DNA from: Bacillus sp. FSL K6-3431
Lineage (GTDB): Bacteria; Bacillota; Bacilli; Bacillales; Bacillaceae_C
Assembly: GCF_038002605.1 (NCBI RefSeq)
Contig: NZ_JBBOCT010000001.1
Coordinates: 3,038,001-3,102,000 of the forward strand
DNA length: 64,000 nucleotides
Reading direction: 5' to 3'
Made by a program: the position numbers and the translations under genes
Notes under the pieces: generated by a model
Seen by the model: the letters and a program-made list of their open reading frames with translations, nothing else
The model's database searches: none
Told to the model about the DNA's origin: nothing
Shown here: positions 17,531-27,090 of the stretch, in pieces
Layout: every line of letters starts with the position of its first letter
How positions within the stretch are numbered: position 1 is the first letter of the stretch

Positions 17531-18814
17531 ATGAAACAAAGAGAAATTAAAGTAGATGAACGCTTACCATTATTACAGAGCCTACCACTTAGCTTTCAAC
17601 ATTTGTTCGCTATGTTCGGCTCGACAGTATTAGTACCACTTATGTTTAATGTGAATCCCGCAACAATACTACTTATGAATGGGATTGGAACGCTACTATA
17701 TATTTTTATTACAAAAGGGAAGATTCCCGCTTACCTCGGCTCAAGCTTTGCTTTTATTTCACCTGTGTTTGCAGTATTAGGAAACTATACAGGTGGAGAT
17801 GGTTATAGCTATGTACTAGGTGGGTTTCTAGCAGTTGGAATTGTGCTTGTCATCGTCGGTTTAATAATAAAAGCAGTTGGCACGGCATGGATCGACATTA
17901 TTTTCCCACCAGCAGCTATGGGTGCGATCGTTGCAGTTATTGGGCTTGAGCTTGTTCCTGTTGCAGCCGGTATGGCTGACTTAGTAAAGCCCTCTGATGC
18001 ATCGGCAGATTGGGTAGCAGATCCAAAGAATATCATCGTCGCATTATTAACACTCGGAATTACGATCATTTGTTGGGTAACCATGAGAGGTTTCCTAAAA
18101 ATTATCCCGATTTTACTAGGAATCATCTCCGGGTATATTATTGCTACTTTCTTCGGTTTGGTTAATTACACTGCTGTCAAAGAAGCAGCGTGGATTTCCT
18201 TGCCAACGTATTACCAAATGAAATTCAGCATATCTGATATTCTCATCATCTTACCGGCTGCACTCGTCTTAGTACCAGAACATATCGGGCATTTGATTGT
18301 AACAGGCAATATCGTAAAAAAAGATCTTATTAAAGACCCAGGACTAGACCGCTCCATGATGGGTAACGGAATTTCAACAATACTCTCTAGTTTTTTCGGA
18401 GCAACACCTAATACAACATATGGTGAAAATATCGGTGTTTTGGCCATTTCTCGTGTATATTCTACTTGGATTATCGGCGGAGCAGCAGTCATTGCAATCA
18501 TTCTCTCTTTCTGCGGCAAATTAGCTGCACTCATTTCTTCCATCCCAACTCCAGTGATGGGTGGTATCTCGCTGCTTTTATTCGGAATCATTGCAGCAAG
18601 TGGAATCCGGATGCTTGTAGAGGCCAAAGTGGATTATAACATTTCGCAAAACCTAATATTGACTTGCGTTGTACTTGCAATCGGAATTAGCGGTGCAACC
18701 ATTCATATCGGCTCTGTTGAATTTAAAGGAATGGGTCTCGCAACAATTGTTGCAATACTGTTAAGCCTATTCTTCAAACTATTAGATGTGTTAAAGCTAT
18801 CAAATGAAAATTGA
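17531..18814 (+). CDS. pyrP: Uracil permease
   Basis: A 427-residue nucleobase-ascorbate (NAT/NCS2) transporter that imports uracil, probably with protons. Visible are the family signature around GATPNTTYGENIGVLAISRVYS, the substrate-helix motif LVPEHIGHL, and about 12-14 membrane helices. The N-terminus MKQREIKVDERLPLLQSLPLSFQHLFAMFGS is typical of PyrP/UraA. The PyrR attenuator directly upstream supports the uracil assignment over xanthine. It is a lone gene; the rest of the pyr operon is not in the window. A ribosome site AAGGAGAG precedes the ATG. Confidence 0.95.
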   Translation: MKQREIKVDERLPLLQSLPLSFQHLFAMFGSTVLVPLMFNVNPATILLMNGIGTLLYIFITKGKIPAYLGSSFAFISPVFAVLGNYTGGDGYSYVLGGFLAVGIVLVIVGLIIKAVGTAWIDIIFPPAAMGAIVAVIGLELVPVAAGMADLVKPSDASADWVADPKNIIVALLTLGITIICWVTMRGFLKIIPILLGIISGYIIATFFGLVNYTAVKEAAWISLPTYYQMKFSISDILIILPAALVLVPEHIGHLIVTGNIVKKDLIKDPGLDRSMMGNGISTILSSFFGATPNTTYGENIGVLAISRVYSTWIIGGAAVIAIILSFCGKLAALISSIPTPVMGGISLLLFGIIAASGIRMLVEAKVDYNISQNLILTCVVLAIGISGATIHIGSVEFKGMGLATIVAILLSLFFKLLDVLKLSNEN

Positions 18815-18835
18815 TCAATCATCCATAGTAATATT

Positions 18836-18865
18836 GAAAGGTCCCAATTATGGGGCCTTTTTGTT
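18836..18865. terminator. Terminator between pyrP and the TetR gene
   Basis: AAAGGTCCC and GGGGCCTTT pair (one G-T) around AATTAT, followed by TTTT. It sits between convergent genes and can serve both. Confidence 0.8.
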
Positions 18866-18875
18866 TGCTAATTTT

Positions 18876-19499
18876 CTACCTTTGCAGACTTTCCCAATAA
18901 AAATGAAGGATTTCCCTAGCAGCTTCCTGAGGGTCTTGAAATAATCCACTATCATTAGAAAGATTTTGATTGCCCATTCTTAAAAGCGATATATAAGCAT
19001 GTGCGGCAAATGTAGTATTTACTTTACGGATTTCCTCTTTTTTAATCGCTTTTTCTAATTCAAGTTCAAGCACTTGAAAAATCTTTTTTTCTGCTTCCTT
19101 CATGTTTTGAATTTGTTGGGCATTTAACACTTGATGACTTTCTCTTAAAAAGGTGTTTAAATCAATCGTTGTAGTAGCCTGTAAATGCGCTTCTGCTAGG
19201 ATCAAAAGTCGTTCATGCAACGGAGTATTCTCTGTCAGTATCTGCACTGTTCGTTCATGTACTCGCTTCATCATTGCTAACATAGCAGCAGTAAAAAGTT
19301 CCGCTTTTGTAGAATAGTAGTAATATACAGTCGCTTTCGTTACATTGCATGCTATAGCTACTTCTTCCACTGGTACTTTTTGAAATCCCTTTCGCAAAAA
19401 CAATCCACCAGCTACAGCTAATATCAATTCATCTGTTGGTTGTTCCAGCCCACTGCTTTTCGGTCTACCAAGCGAGCGACCTATATTTTTATATTCCAC
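18876..19499 (-). CDS. TetR-family repressor
   Basis: A 207-residue TetR protein. The DNA-binding part holds KGFQKVPVEEVAIACNVTKATVYYYYSTKAELFTAAML, the classic helix-turn-helix with the YYY turn. The C-terminal ligand domain is unspecific. A basic N-terminal extension (GRSLGRPKSSG) precedes the domain. It is divergent from the MMPL transporter gene across 110 AT-rich bases and probably represses it and itself. The inducing compound is unknown. Confidence 0.9.
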   Translation of the reverse strand: MEYKNIGRSLGRPKSSGLEQPTDELILAVAGGLFLRKGFQKVPVEEVAIACNVTKATVYYYYSTKAELFTAAMLAMMKRVHERTVQILTENTPLHERLLILAEAHLQATTTIDLNTFLRESHQVLNAQQIQNMKEAEKKIFQVLELELEKAIKKEEIRKVNTTFAAHAYISLLRMGNQNLSNDSGLFQDPQEAAREILHFYWESLQR

Positions 19500-19552
19500 A
19501 TCAATCGAGCTCCTAGTTTAATTTTGAAGTAATTATATCATAAAATAAATAA

Positions 19553-19596
19553 TACAATTGATTAATTAACTATCTAGTATATATAATTAAATTGTA
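19553..19596. promoter_or_regulatory. Possible TetR operator between the divergent genes
   Basis: TACAATT (19553-19559) and AATTGTA (19590-19596) form a separated inverted repeat in a very AT-rich region containing ATTAATTAA-type repeats. Only the symmetry and position support it. Confidence 0.35.
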
Positions 19597-19618
19597 CTTA
19601 ATTTAGGGAGTGAAGCCA

Positions 19619-21835
19619 GTGAAAAGGGGAATAACAATATTCTTAGGAGGTATAATTGGAAAAAGGGGCAGGTGGATAACCCTTGGCATATGGATTGTTT
19701 TAGTACTATTGCTGACGGTCCTTTGGCCAAGTATACAAAGCACAAAAAGTAATACTGTAGAAATGCTTCCAGAGAAAGCGATGTCAGTTCAAGCGGCAGA
19801 ACTAGTAAAAGAAGAGTTTTCAGATGAAGCCGGCTTGCCGCTCTTGCTTGTATGGCATAGAGAAGAAGGGCTGACGGAGAATGATGCCACACATATTATA
19901 ACCTTATATAAACAACTTGCTGAAAAGCCGTTAGAGCAGCAAACATTTTTGCCGCCTTTACATCAAGCCCCGACACAAGCACTATTATCAAGCGCTTCAG
20001 AGAACGGTTCAACAATCGTAACGCCAATATTTTTAAATGATAAGGCAGAATCTGACCTTATTGAAAAGGATATTGATGCTCTAAAAACAGCGGTTACAAA
20101 AATAGCTGGTGAAGATCCCTTTTCAAATAAAATAGGTGACGAAGACTTACTTCTAAGAGTAACCGGTCCGGCTGGTATTTCCACGGATGCAGTAGCCTTG
20201 TTCAGTGAAGCTGATGTAAAACTATTAGTCGCAACTGTACTGCTCGTGCTTATTTTATTAATCGTTCTGTATCGTTCACCAATTTTAGCCATTGTTCCTC
20301 TCATTGGAGTAGGCTTTGCATATGCGCTAATTTCACCAATTCTTGGTGTGATGGCAGATAAAGGATGGATCGTTGTTGATTCCCAAGCTATATCAATTAT
20401 GACAGTATTACTTTTTGGTGCCGGTACAGATTATTGTCTGTTTTTAGTTTCCAGATACAGAGATCATCTTCTTATGGAAGATAACCCCCTAAAGGCTTTA
20501 AAGGGTTCTCTCACAGATTCTGGCGGTGCCATTATGATTAGTGCCCTGACAACTGCATTTGGCCTATTGACCCTACTTCTTGCCATGTACGGATCCTATC
20601 ATACATTTGCCGTACCATTTAGCTTGGCTATTTTCATCATGGGCGTGGCTGCACTTACATTACTGCCAGCATTGCTCTCCATCTTTGGTAGGATTTCTTT
20701 CTTTCCATTTATACCACGGACAGAATCCATGTCTCTCGAGCTTGAAAAAAGAAAAGGTAGACCTGTGCGCAGACAAAAGAGCCATGGAAAGTTCAACGTC
20801 TGGCTTGGTTCATTTGTAACTAAAAAGCCATGGACCATTATTTGTGCGACGTTAATTTTACTCGGTGGATTAGCGGCCTTTTCTCCAAAAATTCATTACA
20901 CATATGATCTTTTGAGTTCATTTCCGGAAGACATGCCTTCAAGAGAGGGATTTGAATTAATAAACGATAATTTTTCTGCAGGGAATTTAGCCCCTATGCA
21001 GATCATTGTAGATACGGAAGGAAAAGCAATAAAGTTGCAAGAAAAACTTTCGGACTTGAAAATCGTCAAATCTATTAGCGAACCTCGAAAAGGATCTAAT
21101 AATAGTAATTTATTATTGTATGAACTCATCTTAACTGAAAATCCTTATGCAGCCGATACGCTTAATCATATTCCAACGATAAAAGAAGATATAACAGAAA
21201 GCCTTACAAAAGCGGGAATTTCTTCGGCAGATAAACATTTCTGGATTGGAGGAGAAACAGCTAGTTTATATGATACAAAATTAACCACCGACAGAGATCG
21301 TAATATTGTTGTACCAGCAGTCATAATTATTATCGCTCTATTATTGCTTGTTTATTTACGCTCCATTGTAGCAATGGTTTATTTATTACTGACAGTCTTG
21401 CTTTCCTACTTTTCAGCGCTTGGTGCCGGTTGGCTGCTCATCCATTACGGATTGGGTGTAGAGGCAATGCAAGGCCTTATTCCACTTTACACCTTTGTTT
21501 TCATCGTAGCACTCGGAGAAGATTATAATATCTTTATGGTGTCGAGTATTTGGAAAAAGCGGCGAAGTAAACCGCTCCAAGTTGCAATTGCAGATGGCGT
21601 GACAGAAACAAGTAGCGTTATCACGTCGGCAGGATTAATTTTAGCGGGAACATTCGCTGTGCTAGCAACGCTTCCAATACAAGTACTTGTTCAGTTCGGA
21701 ATCGTAACGGCTATTGGGATCTTACTTGATACGTTTATTGTGAGACCATTATTAGTTCCAGCAATTACGTCTGTACTTGGTAAATACGCTTTTTGGCCAG
21801 GGAAATTAGAAAAACGTAAAGGACATGGTAAATGA
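19619..21835 (+). CDS. MMPL-family membrane transporter (YdfJ-like)
   Basis: A protein of about 738 residues of the RND superfamily, MMPL branch. It has two repeats, each with a membrane helix, an outside domain and a five-helix bundle. The MMPL helix-4 signatures occur in both halves: FGAGTDYCLFLVSRYRD and ALGEDYNIFMVSSIWKK, carrying the proton-relay acidic residues. Related proteins export lipids, surfactants or drugs; the cargo here is unknown. The GTG at 19619 has a normal gap from GGGAG, while the GTG at 19610 abuts it. The divergent TetR gene is the probable regulator. Confidence 0.9.
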   Translation: MKRGITIFLGGIIGKRGRWITLGIWIVLVLLLTVLWPSIQSTKSNTVEMLPEKAMSVQAAELVKEEFSDEAGLPLLLVWHREEGLTENDATHIITLYKQLAEKPLEQQTFLPPLHQAPTQALLSSASENGSTIVTPIFLNDKAESDLIEKDIDALKTAVTKIAGEDPFSNKIGDEDLLLRVTGPAGISTDAVALFSEADVKLLVATVLLVLILLIVLYRSPILAIVPLIGVGFAYALISPILGVMADKGWIVVDSQAISIMTVLLFGAGTDYCLFLVSRYRDHLLMEDNPLKALKGSLTDSGGAIMISALTTAFGLLTLLLAMYGSYHTFAVPFSLAIFIMGVAALTLLPALLSIFGRISFFPFIPRTESMSLELEKRKGRPVRRQKSHGKFNVWLGSFVTKKPWTIICATLILLGGLAAFSPKIHYTYDLLSSFPEDMPSREGFELINDNFSAGNLAPMQIIVDTEGKAIKLQEKLSDLKIVKSISEPRKGSNNSNLLLYELILTENPYAADTLNHIPTIKEDITESLTKAGISSADKHFWIGGETASLYDTKLTTDRDRNIVVPAVIIIIALLLLVYLRSIVAMVYLLLTVLLSYFSALGAGWLLIHYGLGVEAMQGLIPLYTFVFIVALGEDYNIFMVSSIWKKRRSKPLQVAIADGVTETSSVITSAGLILAGTFAVLATLPIQVLVQFGIVTAIGILLDTFIVRPLLVPAITSVLGKYAFWPGKLEKRKGHGK

Positions 21836-21896
21836 CAGTTTGTTAGCCCAGTAGTCGCGTGCAATATTATTCCAAAGACCCACCTTTAGAAGATGT

Positions 21897-21932
21897 CAAA
21901 AAGGCCCTTTTACTAGCAAGAGGGCCTTTTTG
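21897..21932. terminator. Bidirectional terminator between the MMPL and gntK genes
   Basis: CAAAAAGGCCCT and AGGGCCTTTTTG form a near-perfect hairpin with an inner mismatch. It separates convergent genes. Confidence 0.9.
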
Positions 21933-21938
21933 CATCCA

Positions 21939-23411
21939 TTAAAAATGAACGGATATATCTTCAACTAATCTTGTATACTTCTTATATATTTCTTGGTAAA
22001 CATGATGATTTTCTTCATTTGGAGTAATTGCATTACCCAGGTTCACACTATGCTTTATCTCTTCAAATGAATTTACCTTACCAATCGCAACTAAGGCCGT
22101 CCACGCGGCTCCCCATGCAGAGCTATGATGAGTTTCTGCCACATATACCTCTTTGCCAAAAATATCCGCTAGCATTTGTAACCATATTGGCGACCTTGCA
22201 AGACCACCATTCACGTAAATAGTCTCTGATTTTCCCGCTAATCTTTCAAGTGCTTGCTCAATTTGGTACAAGTTGAACGTAATTCCCTCCAACACTGCAC
22301 GTATGAAATGTTCCTGTTTATGTGTAATTGATACACCAGAAAAATTTCCAGTAGCCTGCTGATTCCAAATTGGCGCTCTTTCTCCGTTAATATACGGTAA
22401 GAAAATCATTCCTTCCGCACCAGGAGCTACCTCTTCAGCTTCAACAAGAAATTCTTCATAACTGCCCGGATAGTTTACTAATTCTTTTAACCATTGTAGC
22501 GCAATACCACCATTATTTGTCGCACCACCGATAATAGAATAGTCCTCTGAAAAGGCATAGCAAAATGTCTCCCGTTTATCATTTATGCGGAATCCATTTG
22601 CAAACTGTCTCACAGCCCCACTCGTACCGACTGTGATCGCAACTTCACCCGGAGAAATCGCACCAATACCCAAATTAGCAAGCTGACCGTCGGCCGATCC
22701 TATAGCCACTGGCGTCTCAGGCAAAATCCCCATTTCCTCTGCAAGATCATTATTCAATCCCGATAAAATTTCTGTTGGTGGAACAATATCTGATAATTGT
22801 TTTTTCTTAACATTCACAAGTGCCAATGCTTTTTCGTCCCATTGTAATGTCTCAGCATTCATGAGGCCACTTGCAGCAGCTATCGAATAGTCGGCAACCT
22901 TCTTACCAAACCATTTCATGAGGATATACTCTTTCACAGACATGAAATATTGAGCATTACGATACGGCTCATAATTTGTTTCTTTCATCCAAAGTAATTT
23001 CACTAATGGGGACATAGGATGAATAGGCACACCCGTCCGTTGGAAAAGCTCTTCCCCCTCTGCCTCTAGGAGTTTTTCAGCTTGTCCACTACTTCTACCG
23101 TCAGACCAAATAAGTGCACGCGATAATACTTCCCCCTTACCAGCCACGCAAATTAATGAGTGCATGGCACAAGAAAATCCCATCCCAACAATTTCTTCCT
23201 TTGGAACATTAGCTTTATCCATTACCATTCTAATTGCATGAACAGCGGCACGTTCAAGCTCATCTGGATCTTGCTCTGCCCAGCCTTGTTGTGGATGATA
23301 TGTTTTAATCAGCTGTTCTGCCTCCGCTCTTACCTTGCCATCCATATCAAAAACAACAGCTTTGGCACTGGTAGTCCCAATATCAAGTCCAACTACAAAC
23401 TTATGCGACAT
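21939..23411 (-). CDS. gntK: Gluconokinase (FGGY family)
   Basis: A 490-residue sugar kinase that would phosphorylate gluconate to 6-phosphogluconate with ATP. The FGGY N-terminal phosphate motif GLDIGTTSAKAVVFD is followed by the substrate region MGFSCAMHSLICV and ALIWSDGRS. The C-terminal half has GSADGQLANLGIGAI, VTVGTSGAVR and YVNGGLARSPIWLQMLAD. The wording around CAMHSL and DGQLANLG points to gluconokinase rather than xylulokinase. It is last in an operon after a LarA-like gene and an SDR gene. gnd, whose product consumes 6-phosphogluconate, lies 5.5 kb away beyond an IS element. Confidence 0.87.
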   Translation of the reverse strand: MSHKFVVGLDIGTTSAKAVVFDMDGKVRAEAEQLIKTYHPQQGWAEQDPDELERAAVHAIRMVMDKANVPKEEIVGMGFSCAMHSLICVAGKGEVLSRALIWSDGRSSGQAEKLLEAEGEELFQRTGVPIHPMSPLVKLLWMKETNYEPYRNAQYFMSVKEYILMKWFGKKVADYSIAAASGLMNAETLQWDEKALALVNVKKKQLSDIVPPTEILSGLNNDLAEEMGILPETPVAIGSADGQLANLGIGAISPGEVAITVGTSGAVRQFANGFRINDKRETFCYAFSEDYSIIGGATNNGGIALQWLKELVNYPGSYEEFLVEAEEVAPGAEGMIFLPYINGERAPIWNQQATGNFSGVSITHKQEHFIRAVLEGITFNLYQIEQALERLAGKSETIYVNGGLARSPIWLQMLADIFGKEVYVAETHHSSAWGAAWTALVAIGKVNSFEEIKHSVNLGNAITPNEENHHVYQEIYKKYTRLVEDISVHF

Positions 23412-23457
23412 GAAGCTCCCCCTTTCCGGTGCAGGGCACCACCCGAATTTTGTGATT

Positions 23458-24228
23458 TTATATTGTCATTGAGCCAAATCCACCGTCCACACGTATCAAA
23501 GTCCCTGTAACAAAGCTTGACGCAGCATCAGATGCAAGCCAAACCGTCGCTCCTTGTAATTCGTCTGGTTCACCAAAGCGGTTCATTGGCGTATGGTTCA
23601 TAATCGATTCAATTCGATCTTCGCTTAAAATTTTTCGGTTTTGTTCTGCTGGGAAAAAGCCAGGAATAATAGCATTTACTCTAATTCCATTAGGAGCAAA
23701 TTCACGCGCCAAGAACTGTGTCACACTATTAACACCTGCTTTTGAAACTGAATATGTAAATACTCTAGACAATGGCGTTGTAGAAGAAACAGATGAGATA
23801 TTAATAATACTTCCTTTTCTACCTTGCTCAATCATTTTTTTAGCAAATATTTGACATGTAATGACAATTCCTTTTAAGTTTACATCCATAATGTCATCCC
23901 ATTCATCCATATCTAAATCAAAGAAAGGTGTCGGGCTATTTTTACCCGGTGCATTTAAAATTATATCCCAGCCACCTGACCAGCCTTCAATGTTTTCAGC
24001 CAATTGCTCTAGTGATTCTCGCGTACCGACATCTGCCTGAAATGCCATCGCTTCTCCACCCTTGGCTATAATTTCCTTCACTACTTCCTCTGCTTTTTCC
24101 AGATTACGTCCAACTATAGCAACCTTTGCACCATGCTCCGCAAGACCTAATGCCATCGATGATCCCAATACGCCATTACCGCCGATTGCTACGGCTGTTT
24201 TTCCCGTTAAATCAAATAGTTTACTCAT
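23458..24228 (-). CDS. SDR-family oxidoreductase, aldonate-type dehydrogenase
   Basis: A 256-residue short-chain dehydrogenase with a Rossmann start whose glycine motif is GGNGVLGSSM, a variant of TGxxxGxG. The catalytic Ser (INISSVSS), Tyr and Lys (YSVSKAG) are in place, and the C-terminus GTLIRVDGGFGSM is typical. It resembles sugar-acid dehydrogenases such as D-mannonate oxidoreductase (UxuB/YjmF) or 5-keto-gluconate reductase. Its position between a LarA-like gene and gluconokinase suggests it oxidises or reduces an aldonate or keto-aldonate. The exact substrate is not deducible. A GGGAGATAGAG site precedes the ATG. Confidence 0.83.
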   Translation of the reverse strand: MSKLFDLTGKTAVAIGGNGVLGSSMALGLAEHGAKVAIVGRNLEKAEEVVKEIIAKGGEAMAFQADVGTRESLEQLAENIEGWSGGWDIILNAPGKNSPTPFFDLDMDEWDDIMDVNLKGIVITCQIFAKKMIEQGRKGSIINISSVSSTTPLSRVFTYSVSKAGVNSVTQFLAREFAPNGIRVNAIIPGFFPAEQNRKILSEDRIESIMNHTPMNRFGEPDELQGATVWLASDAASSFVTGTLIRVDGGFGSMTI

Positions 24229-24252
24229 CTCTATCTCCCTTTATCTAAAAAG

Positions 24253-25521
24253 TTATTTTATATTCTCTTTTTGATCAAATACTAATTCATACAAATCCGA
24301 TATTTGCTCCATCTCGGAATGTTGTTTTACATGTTCCAATAATGCTTCTGATACTTCTATTTCACTAATTTCCAAAGTGTTTTTTATTCGTACCATTTTC
24401 ACTTTAGTAAAATCAAGAATATTACATGTTTTAATCGCAGCTTGGAGAGCCATTCGATCATTTGCCAAAGTCGTAGCAATTTTAGTCGGAGCCACAACTG
24501 TAGATGTAAGGCCATTCGCATAAGTTGTTTCTAAATCCATTTTGTCAACAAGTCGCTGTGTCGTAAAATCGGCGGTTCCTACACCATTTGCATTTCCTTC
24601 TGTCTCTGGAGTAAGATCAAGTACAACCATTTTATTTACTTCAGGACCACCATGGGCATATGGAGTTGGGTAACGCCCTGTGATATTCGGATCCATGCCA
24701 TCTCCACTAATATTTTTTCCGATTTCATCAATGATAAGCACATCCAACTGCTCAAAAAGAAGCTTCGGCAAGGATTTCTTTGCTTGTTCCTGGAGTTTAG
24801 TTTCTTTTTCTTCAACCTCATCGGCCATTAATACTTCGACTTCTACTACTTTATCAAATGCATTTTCAACCGTTGCCACACCAAATAAAAATGGTTTTTT
24901 CTCCATAATCATTTTCGCCATCTTCGGGACGTTTTCAGCCATATACTTAAACCCTAATTGATGGCATGCTTCCGCACCTTTTTGTTTGCCAAGTCCAATA
25001 CTAATCATTTTCATTATTCCACTTTCAACCCTACCACGAAAAGCAGTATGTGGCTTCACTCGATTAATAACAACAATTCCATCAGCTTCAGATGCATACT
25101 TATCTAAATAAACCGGAAGACCATTTGGAAGCTCTCCTAGCTTTACAACTTCCATTGAAGAGCGAATTTCACACCCTGCACTTTCTTCAGTCACACCTAA
25201 ATGTTCAAGAACGGCAATTTGCCCCTTGCCAGTAGCACCGCCATGGCTGCCCATACTTGGTACAATAAAAGGAGTAGCGCCCATTTCTTTTAAAAATTTC
25301 ACTGTCGTTGCCGTTATTTCTGGCAGGCGGTCTATCCCTCTGCTTCCAACGGCGAGTGCAATTTCCATGCCTGGACGAATTAATGCTTGAATATGAGGGG
25401 TATTTAACTTTTCGTTCAGCACCTTATCCAATTGTTCGATTTTCCGATCGTCAAATCGTTGCTTTACCTTTGTCATTTTTGGGATAGGAATATCTTTTAA
25501 TAATTCTTGAAGAATATTCAT
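24253..25521 (-). CDS. LarA-like (DUF2088) hydroxyacid racemase/epimerase homologue
   Basis: About 422 residues of the lactate-racemase (LarA) domain family. LarA uses a nickel-pincer nucleotide bound to Lys and His. Plausible counterparts here are SMGSHGGATGKGQ (first His loop), the His of VKPHTAFRG, the Lys of SGIMKMISIGLGKQKG and the following AEACH. Genes for cofactor synthesis (larB, larC, larE) are not in the window. Homologues act on lactate, malate and, as I recall, gluconate-type acids. First position in an operon with an SDR and gluconokinase points to epimerisation of an aldonate. The ATG at 25521 is preferred over 25545, though its gap from AAGGAG is long. Confidence 0.78.
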   Translation of the reverse strand: MNILQELLKDIPIPKMTKVKQRFDDRKIEQLDKVLNEKLNTPHIQALIRPGMEIALAVGSRGIDRLPEITATTVKFLKEMGATPFIVPSMGSHGGATGKGQIAVLEHLGVTEESAGCEIRSSMEVVKLGELPNGLPVYLDKYASEADGIVVINRVKPHTAFRGRVESGIMKMISIGLGKQKGAEACHQLGFKYMAENVPKMAKMIMEKKPFLFGVATVENAFDKVVEVEVLMADEVEEKETKLQEQAKKSLPKLLFEQLDVLIIDEIGKNISGDGMDPNITGRYPTPYAHGGPEVNKMVVLDLTPETEGNANGVGTADFTTQRLVDKMDLETTYANGLTSTVVAPTKIATTLANDRMALQAAIKTCNILDFTKVKMVRIKNTLEISEIEVSEALLEHVKQHSEMEQISDLYELVFDQKENIK

Positions 25522-25629
25522 GAGTTTCCATCGCTCCTTTTTCATTCTTCTATTTTTATATAGTATTACTTTTTTCCATCTTATAACAAACTATCATAAA
25601 TGTAACCCTTTTCATGAAAAACACTATAA

Positions 25630-25648
25630 ATTTGTTGACCAAACAAAT
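25630..25648. promoter_or_regulatory. ROK/XylR-type operator
   Basis: A palindrome of arms ATTTGTT (25630-25636) and AACAAAT (25642-25648) around GACCA. It is very like the XylR operator core of bacilli (TTTGTT, 4-5 bases, AACAAA). A minus-strand TATAGT lies at 25627-25622 beside it. It sits between the divergent ROK gene and LarA-like operon, so it likely governs the operon and perhaps the regulator. Confidence 0.72.
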
Positions 25649-25777
25649 AATTAAAGATAGAATAACATTACATTGCAATTTCGTCAATCAAAAAGTAGAT
25701 AATAATATGGTATTATTTAATAAATAGATGTGCTTAACAATTTGAAGGACTATTTATAAACTATGGGGTGGAGCTAG

Positions 25778-26977
25778 ATGATTACCGGTGATGCAGCTTA
25801 TATAAAAAAGTTAAATCGAGGTTTAATTTTAAGTACGATTATTGAACATAATGGCATTTCTCGCGCAAATTTATCGAAAGTAACAGGATTAAATAAAGCT
25901 ACTATTTCTGTACAGGTTGCTGATTTACTTGAGGAAGAATTACTGATAGAAGGGCAACAAGAACATACAAATTTAGGAAGACGCCCAATTATTCTTACTT
26001 TAAATAAAACAGTTGGATACGCATTAGGAATTGATCTTGATAAGGACCAAATCATTTTTACCCTTTCCGACTTGCTGGGCTATCCTATACAAACTGAAAC
26101 AGTAGCCCTTCACACTACTGACTACCAGCAAATACTTGATTTGCTGGTAGAGCATATACACATTTTTAAAACTAAATGTAGTGATAGTACCTACGGGATC
26201 ATTGGGATTGTAATTGGGATTCATGGAATTGTTTCTAATGAAGAGGAAATTTATTTTATCCCTCAGCTAAACTGGCGAGAAAAAAGTTTAAAGGCAGATT
26301 TAGAAAAGAGTATAGCCGCTCCAATCTATATTGAAAACAATGCGAATTTATCTGCATTTGCAGAAAGAGTATATAAGTATAACCAGAGCAATCACTTACT
26401 CAGCATAACGATGCAAAGTGGGATTGGACTCGGCGTCATGATGAATGGCGAGCTACTCAAGGGGTATCATGGTTATGCTGGAGAAATGGGTCATATGATT
26501 GTTGTTCCTGACGGATTAGCATGTAACTGCGGCAATCGTGGTTGTTGGGAACAATATGCCTCAGAATCAAATTTTTTCAGGCAACTCAAAGCAAAGAAAG
26601 GTAGAGAAAATTTAACCTATCATGATTTTAAAGCATTAGTAGAATCAGGAGATCCGATTACATGTGAACTAATGGACAATTTCATTAAATATGTCGCAGT
26701 TGGTATGAATAATGTCATTAATTTATATAATCCCGAAATCATTATTCTTAACTGTGAGCTATTACATCTATATCCAAATGCAATTAAAAATATTAAAAGC
26801 AAACTTACTTCAACGATAAGTCATTACAGTAATTTGCACGTCTCTGTTCTCGGAAAGCAAGCTTGTGTCATGGGAGCATGCGTTTTCGCCATTAAAAGCT
26901 TCTTAGAAATATCGAATTTAAGCTTAGAAATCACAGAGGAAACAATGGCGCAATCAGGCGATTATTTGTTTTCTTAA
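25778..26977 (+). CDS. ROK-family transcriptional regulator (XylR/NagC type)
   Basis: A 399-residue ROK regulator. The N-terminal winged helix-turn-helix is seen in IIEHNGISRANLSKVTGLNKATISVQVADLLEE. The ROK sugar-kinase-like domain has IENNANLSAFAE, GIGLGVMMNGELLKGYHGYAGEMGHM and the zinc motif CNCGNRGCWEQYAS. These are full-length family features and nothing is broken. It is divergent from the LarA-like/SDR/gntK operon across a XylR-like palindrome, so it should be its repressor, released by a sugar or aldonate. An IS element begins 24 bases after its stop codon. Confidence 0.9.
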   Translation: MITGDAAYIKKLNRGLILSTIIEHNGISRANLSKVTGLNKATISVQVADLLEEELLIEGQQEHTNLGRRPIILTLNKTVGYALGIDLDKDQIIFTLSDLLGYPIQTETVALHTTDYQQILDLLVEHIHIFKTKCSDSTYGIIGIVIGIHGIVSNEEEIYFIPQLNWREKSLKADLEKSIAAPIYIENNANLSAFAERVYKYNQSNHLLSITMQSGIGLGVMMNGELLKGYHGYAGEMGHMIVVPDGLACNCGNRGCWEQYASESNFFRQLKAKKGRENLTYHDFKALVESGDPITCELMDNFIKYVAVGMNNVINLYNPEIIILNCELLHLYPNAIKNIKSKLTSTISHYSNLHVSVLGKQACVMGACVFAIKSFLEISNLSLEITEETMAQSGDYLFS

Positions 26978-27034
26978 AATACTAGACAGCTATATAAAAA
27001 ATAGAGGCTGGGACATAACTAGCTTCCAAATAGT

Positions 27035-27074
27035 GAGAAAGGTGAAATTGAGCGCGCTCAATTTCACCTTTCTC
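27035..27074. terminator. Perfect 40-bp palindrome inside the left IS end
   Basis: GAGAAAGGTGAAATTGAGCG and its exact complement abut with no loop bases. It lies just past the transposase stop and is followed on the plus strand by TTTTAT. It probably ends transposase transcription and blocks read-through. Confidence 0.75.
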
Positions 27075-27090
27075 TTTTATCGTTTGTTAT

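Noticed and set aside
18211..18627. 138-codon frame opposite pyrP
   Set aside because: Antisense to conserved NAT-family coding sequence; no independent support.
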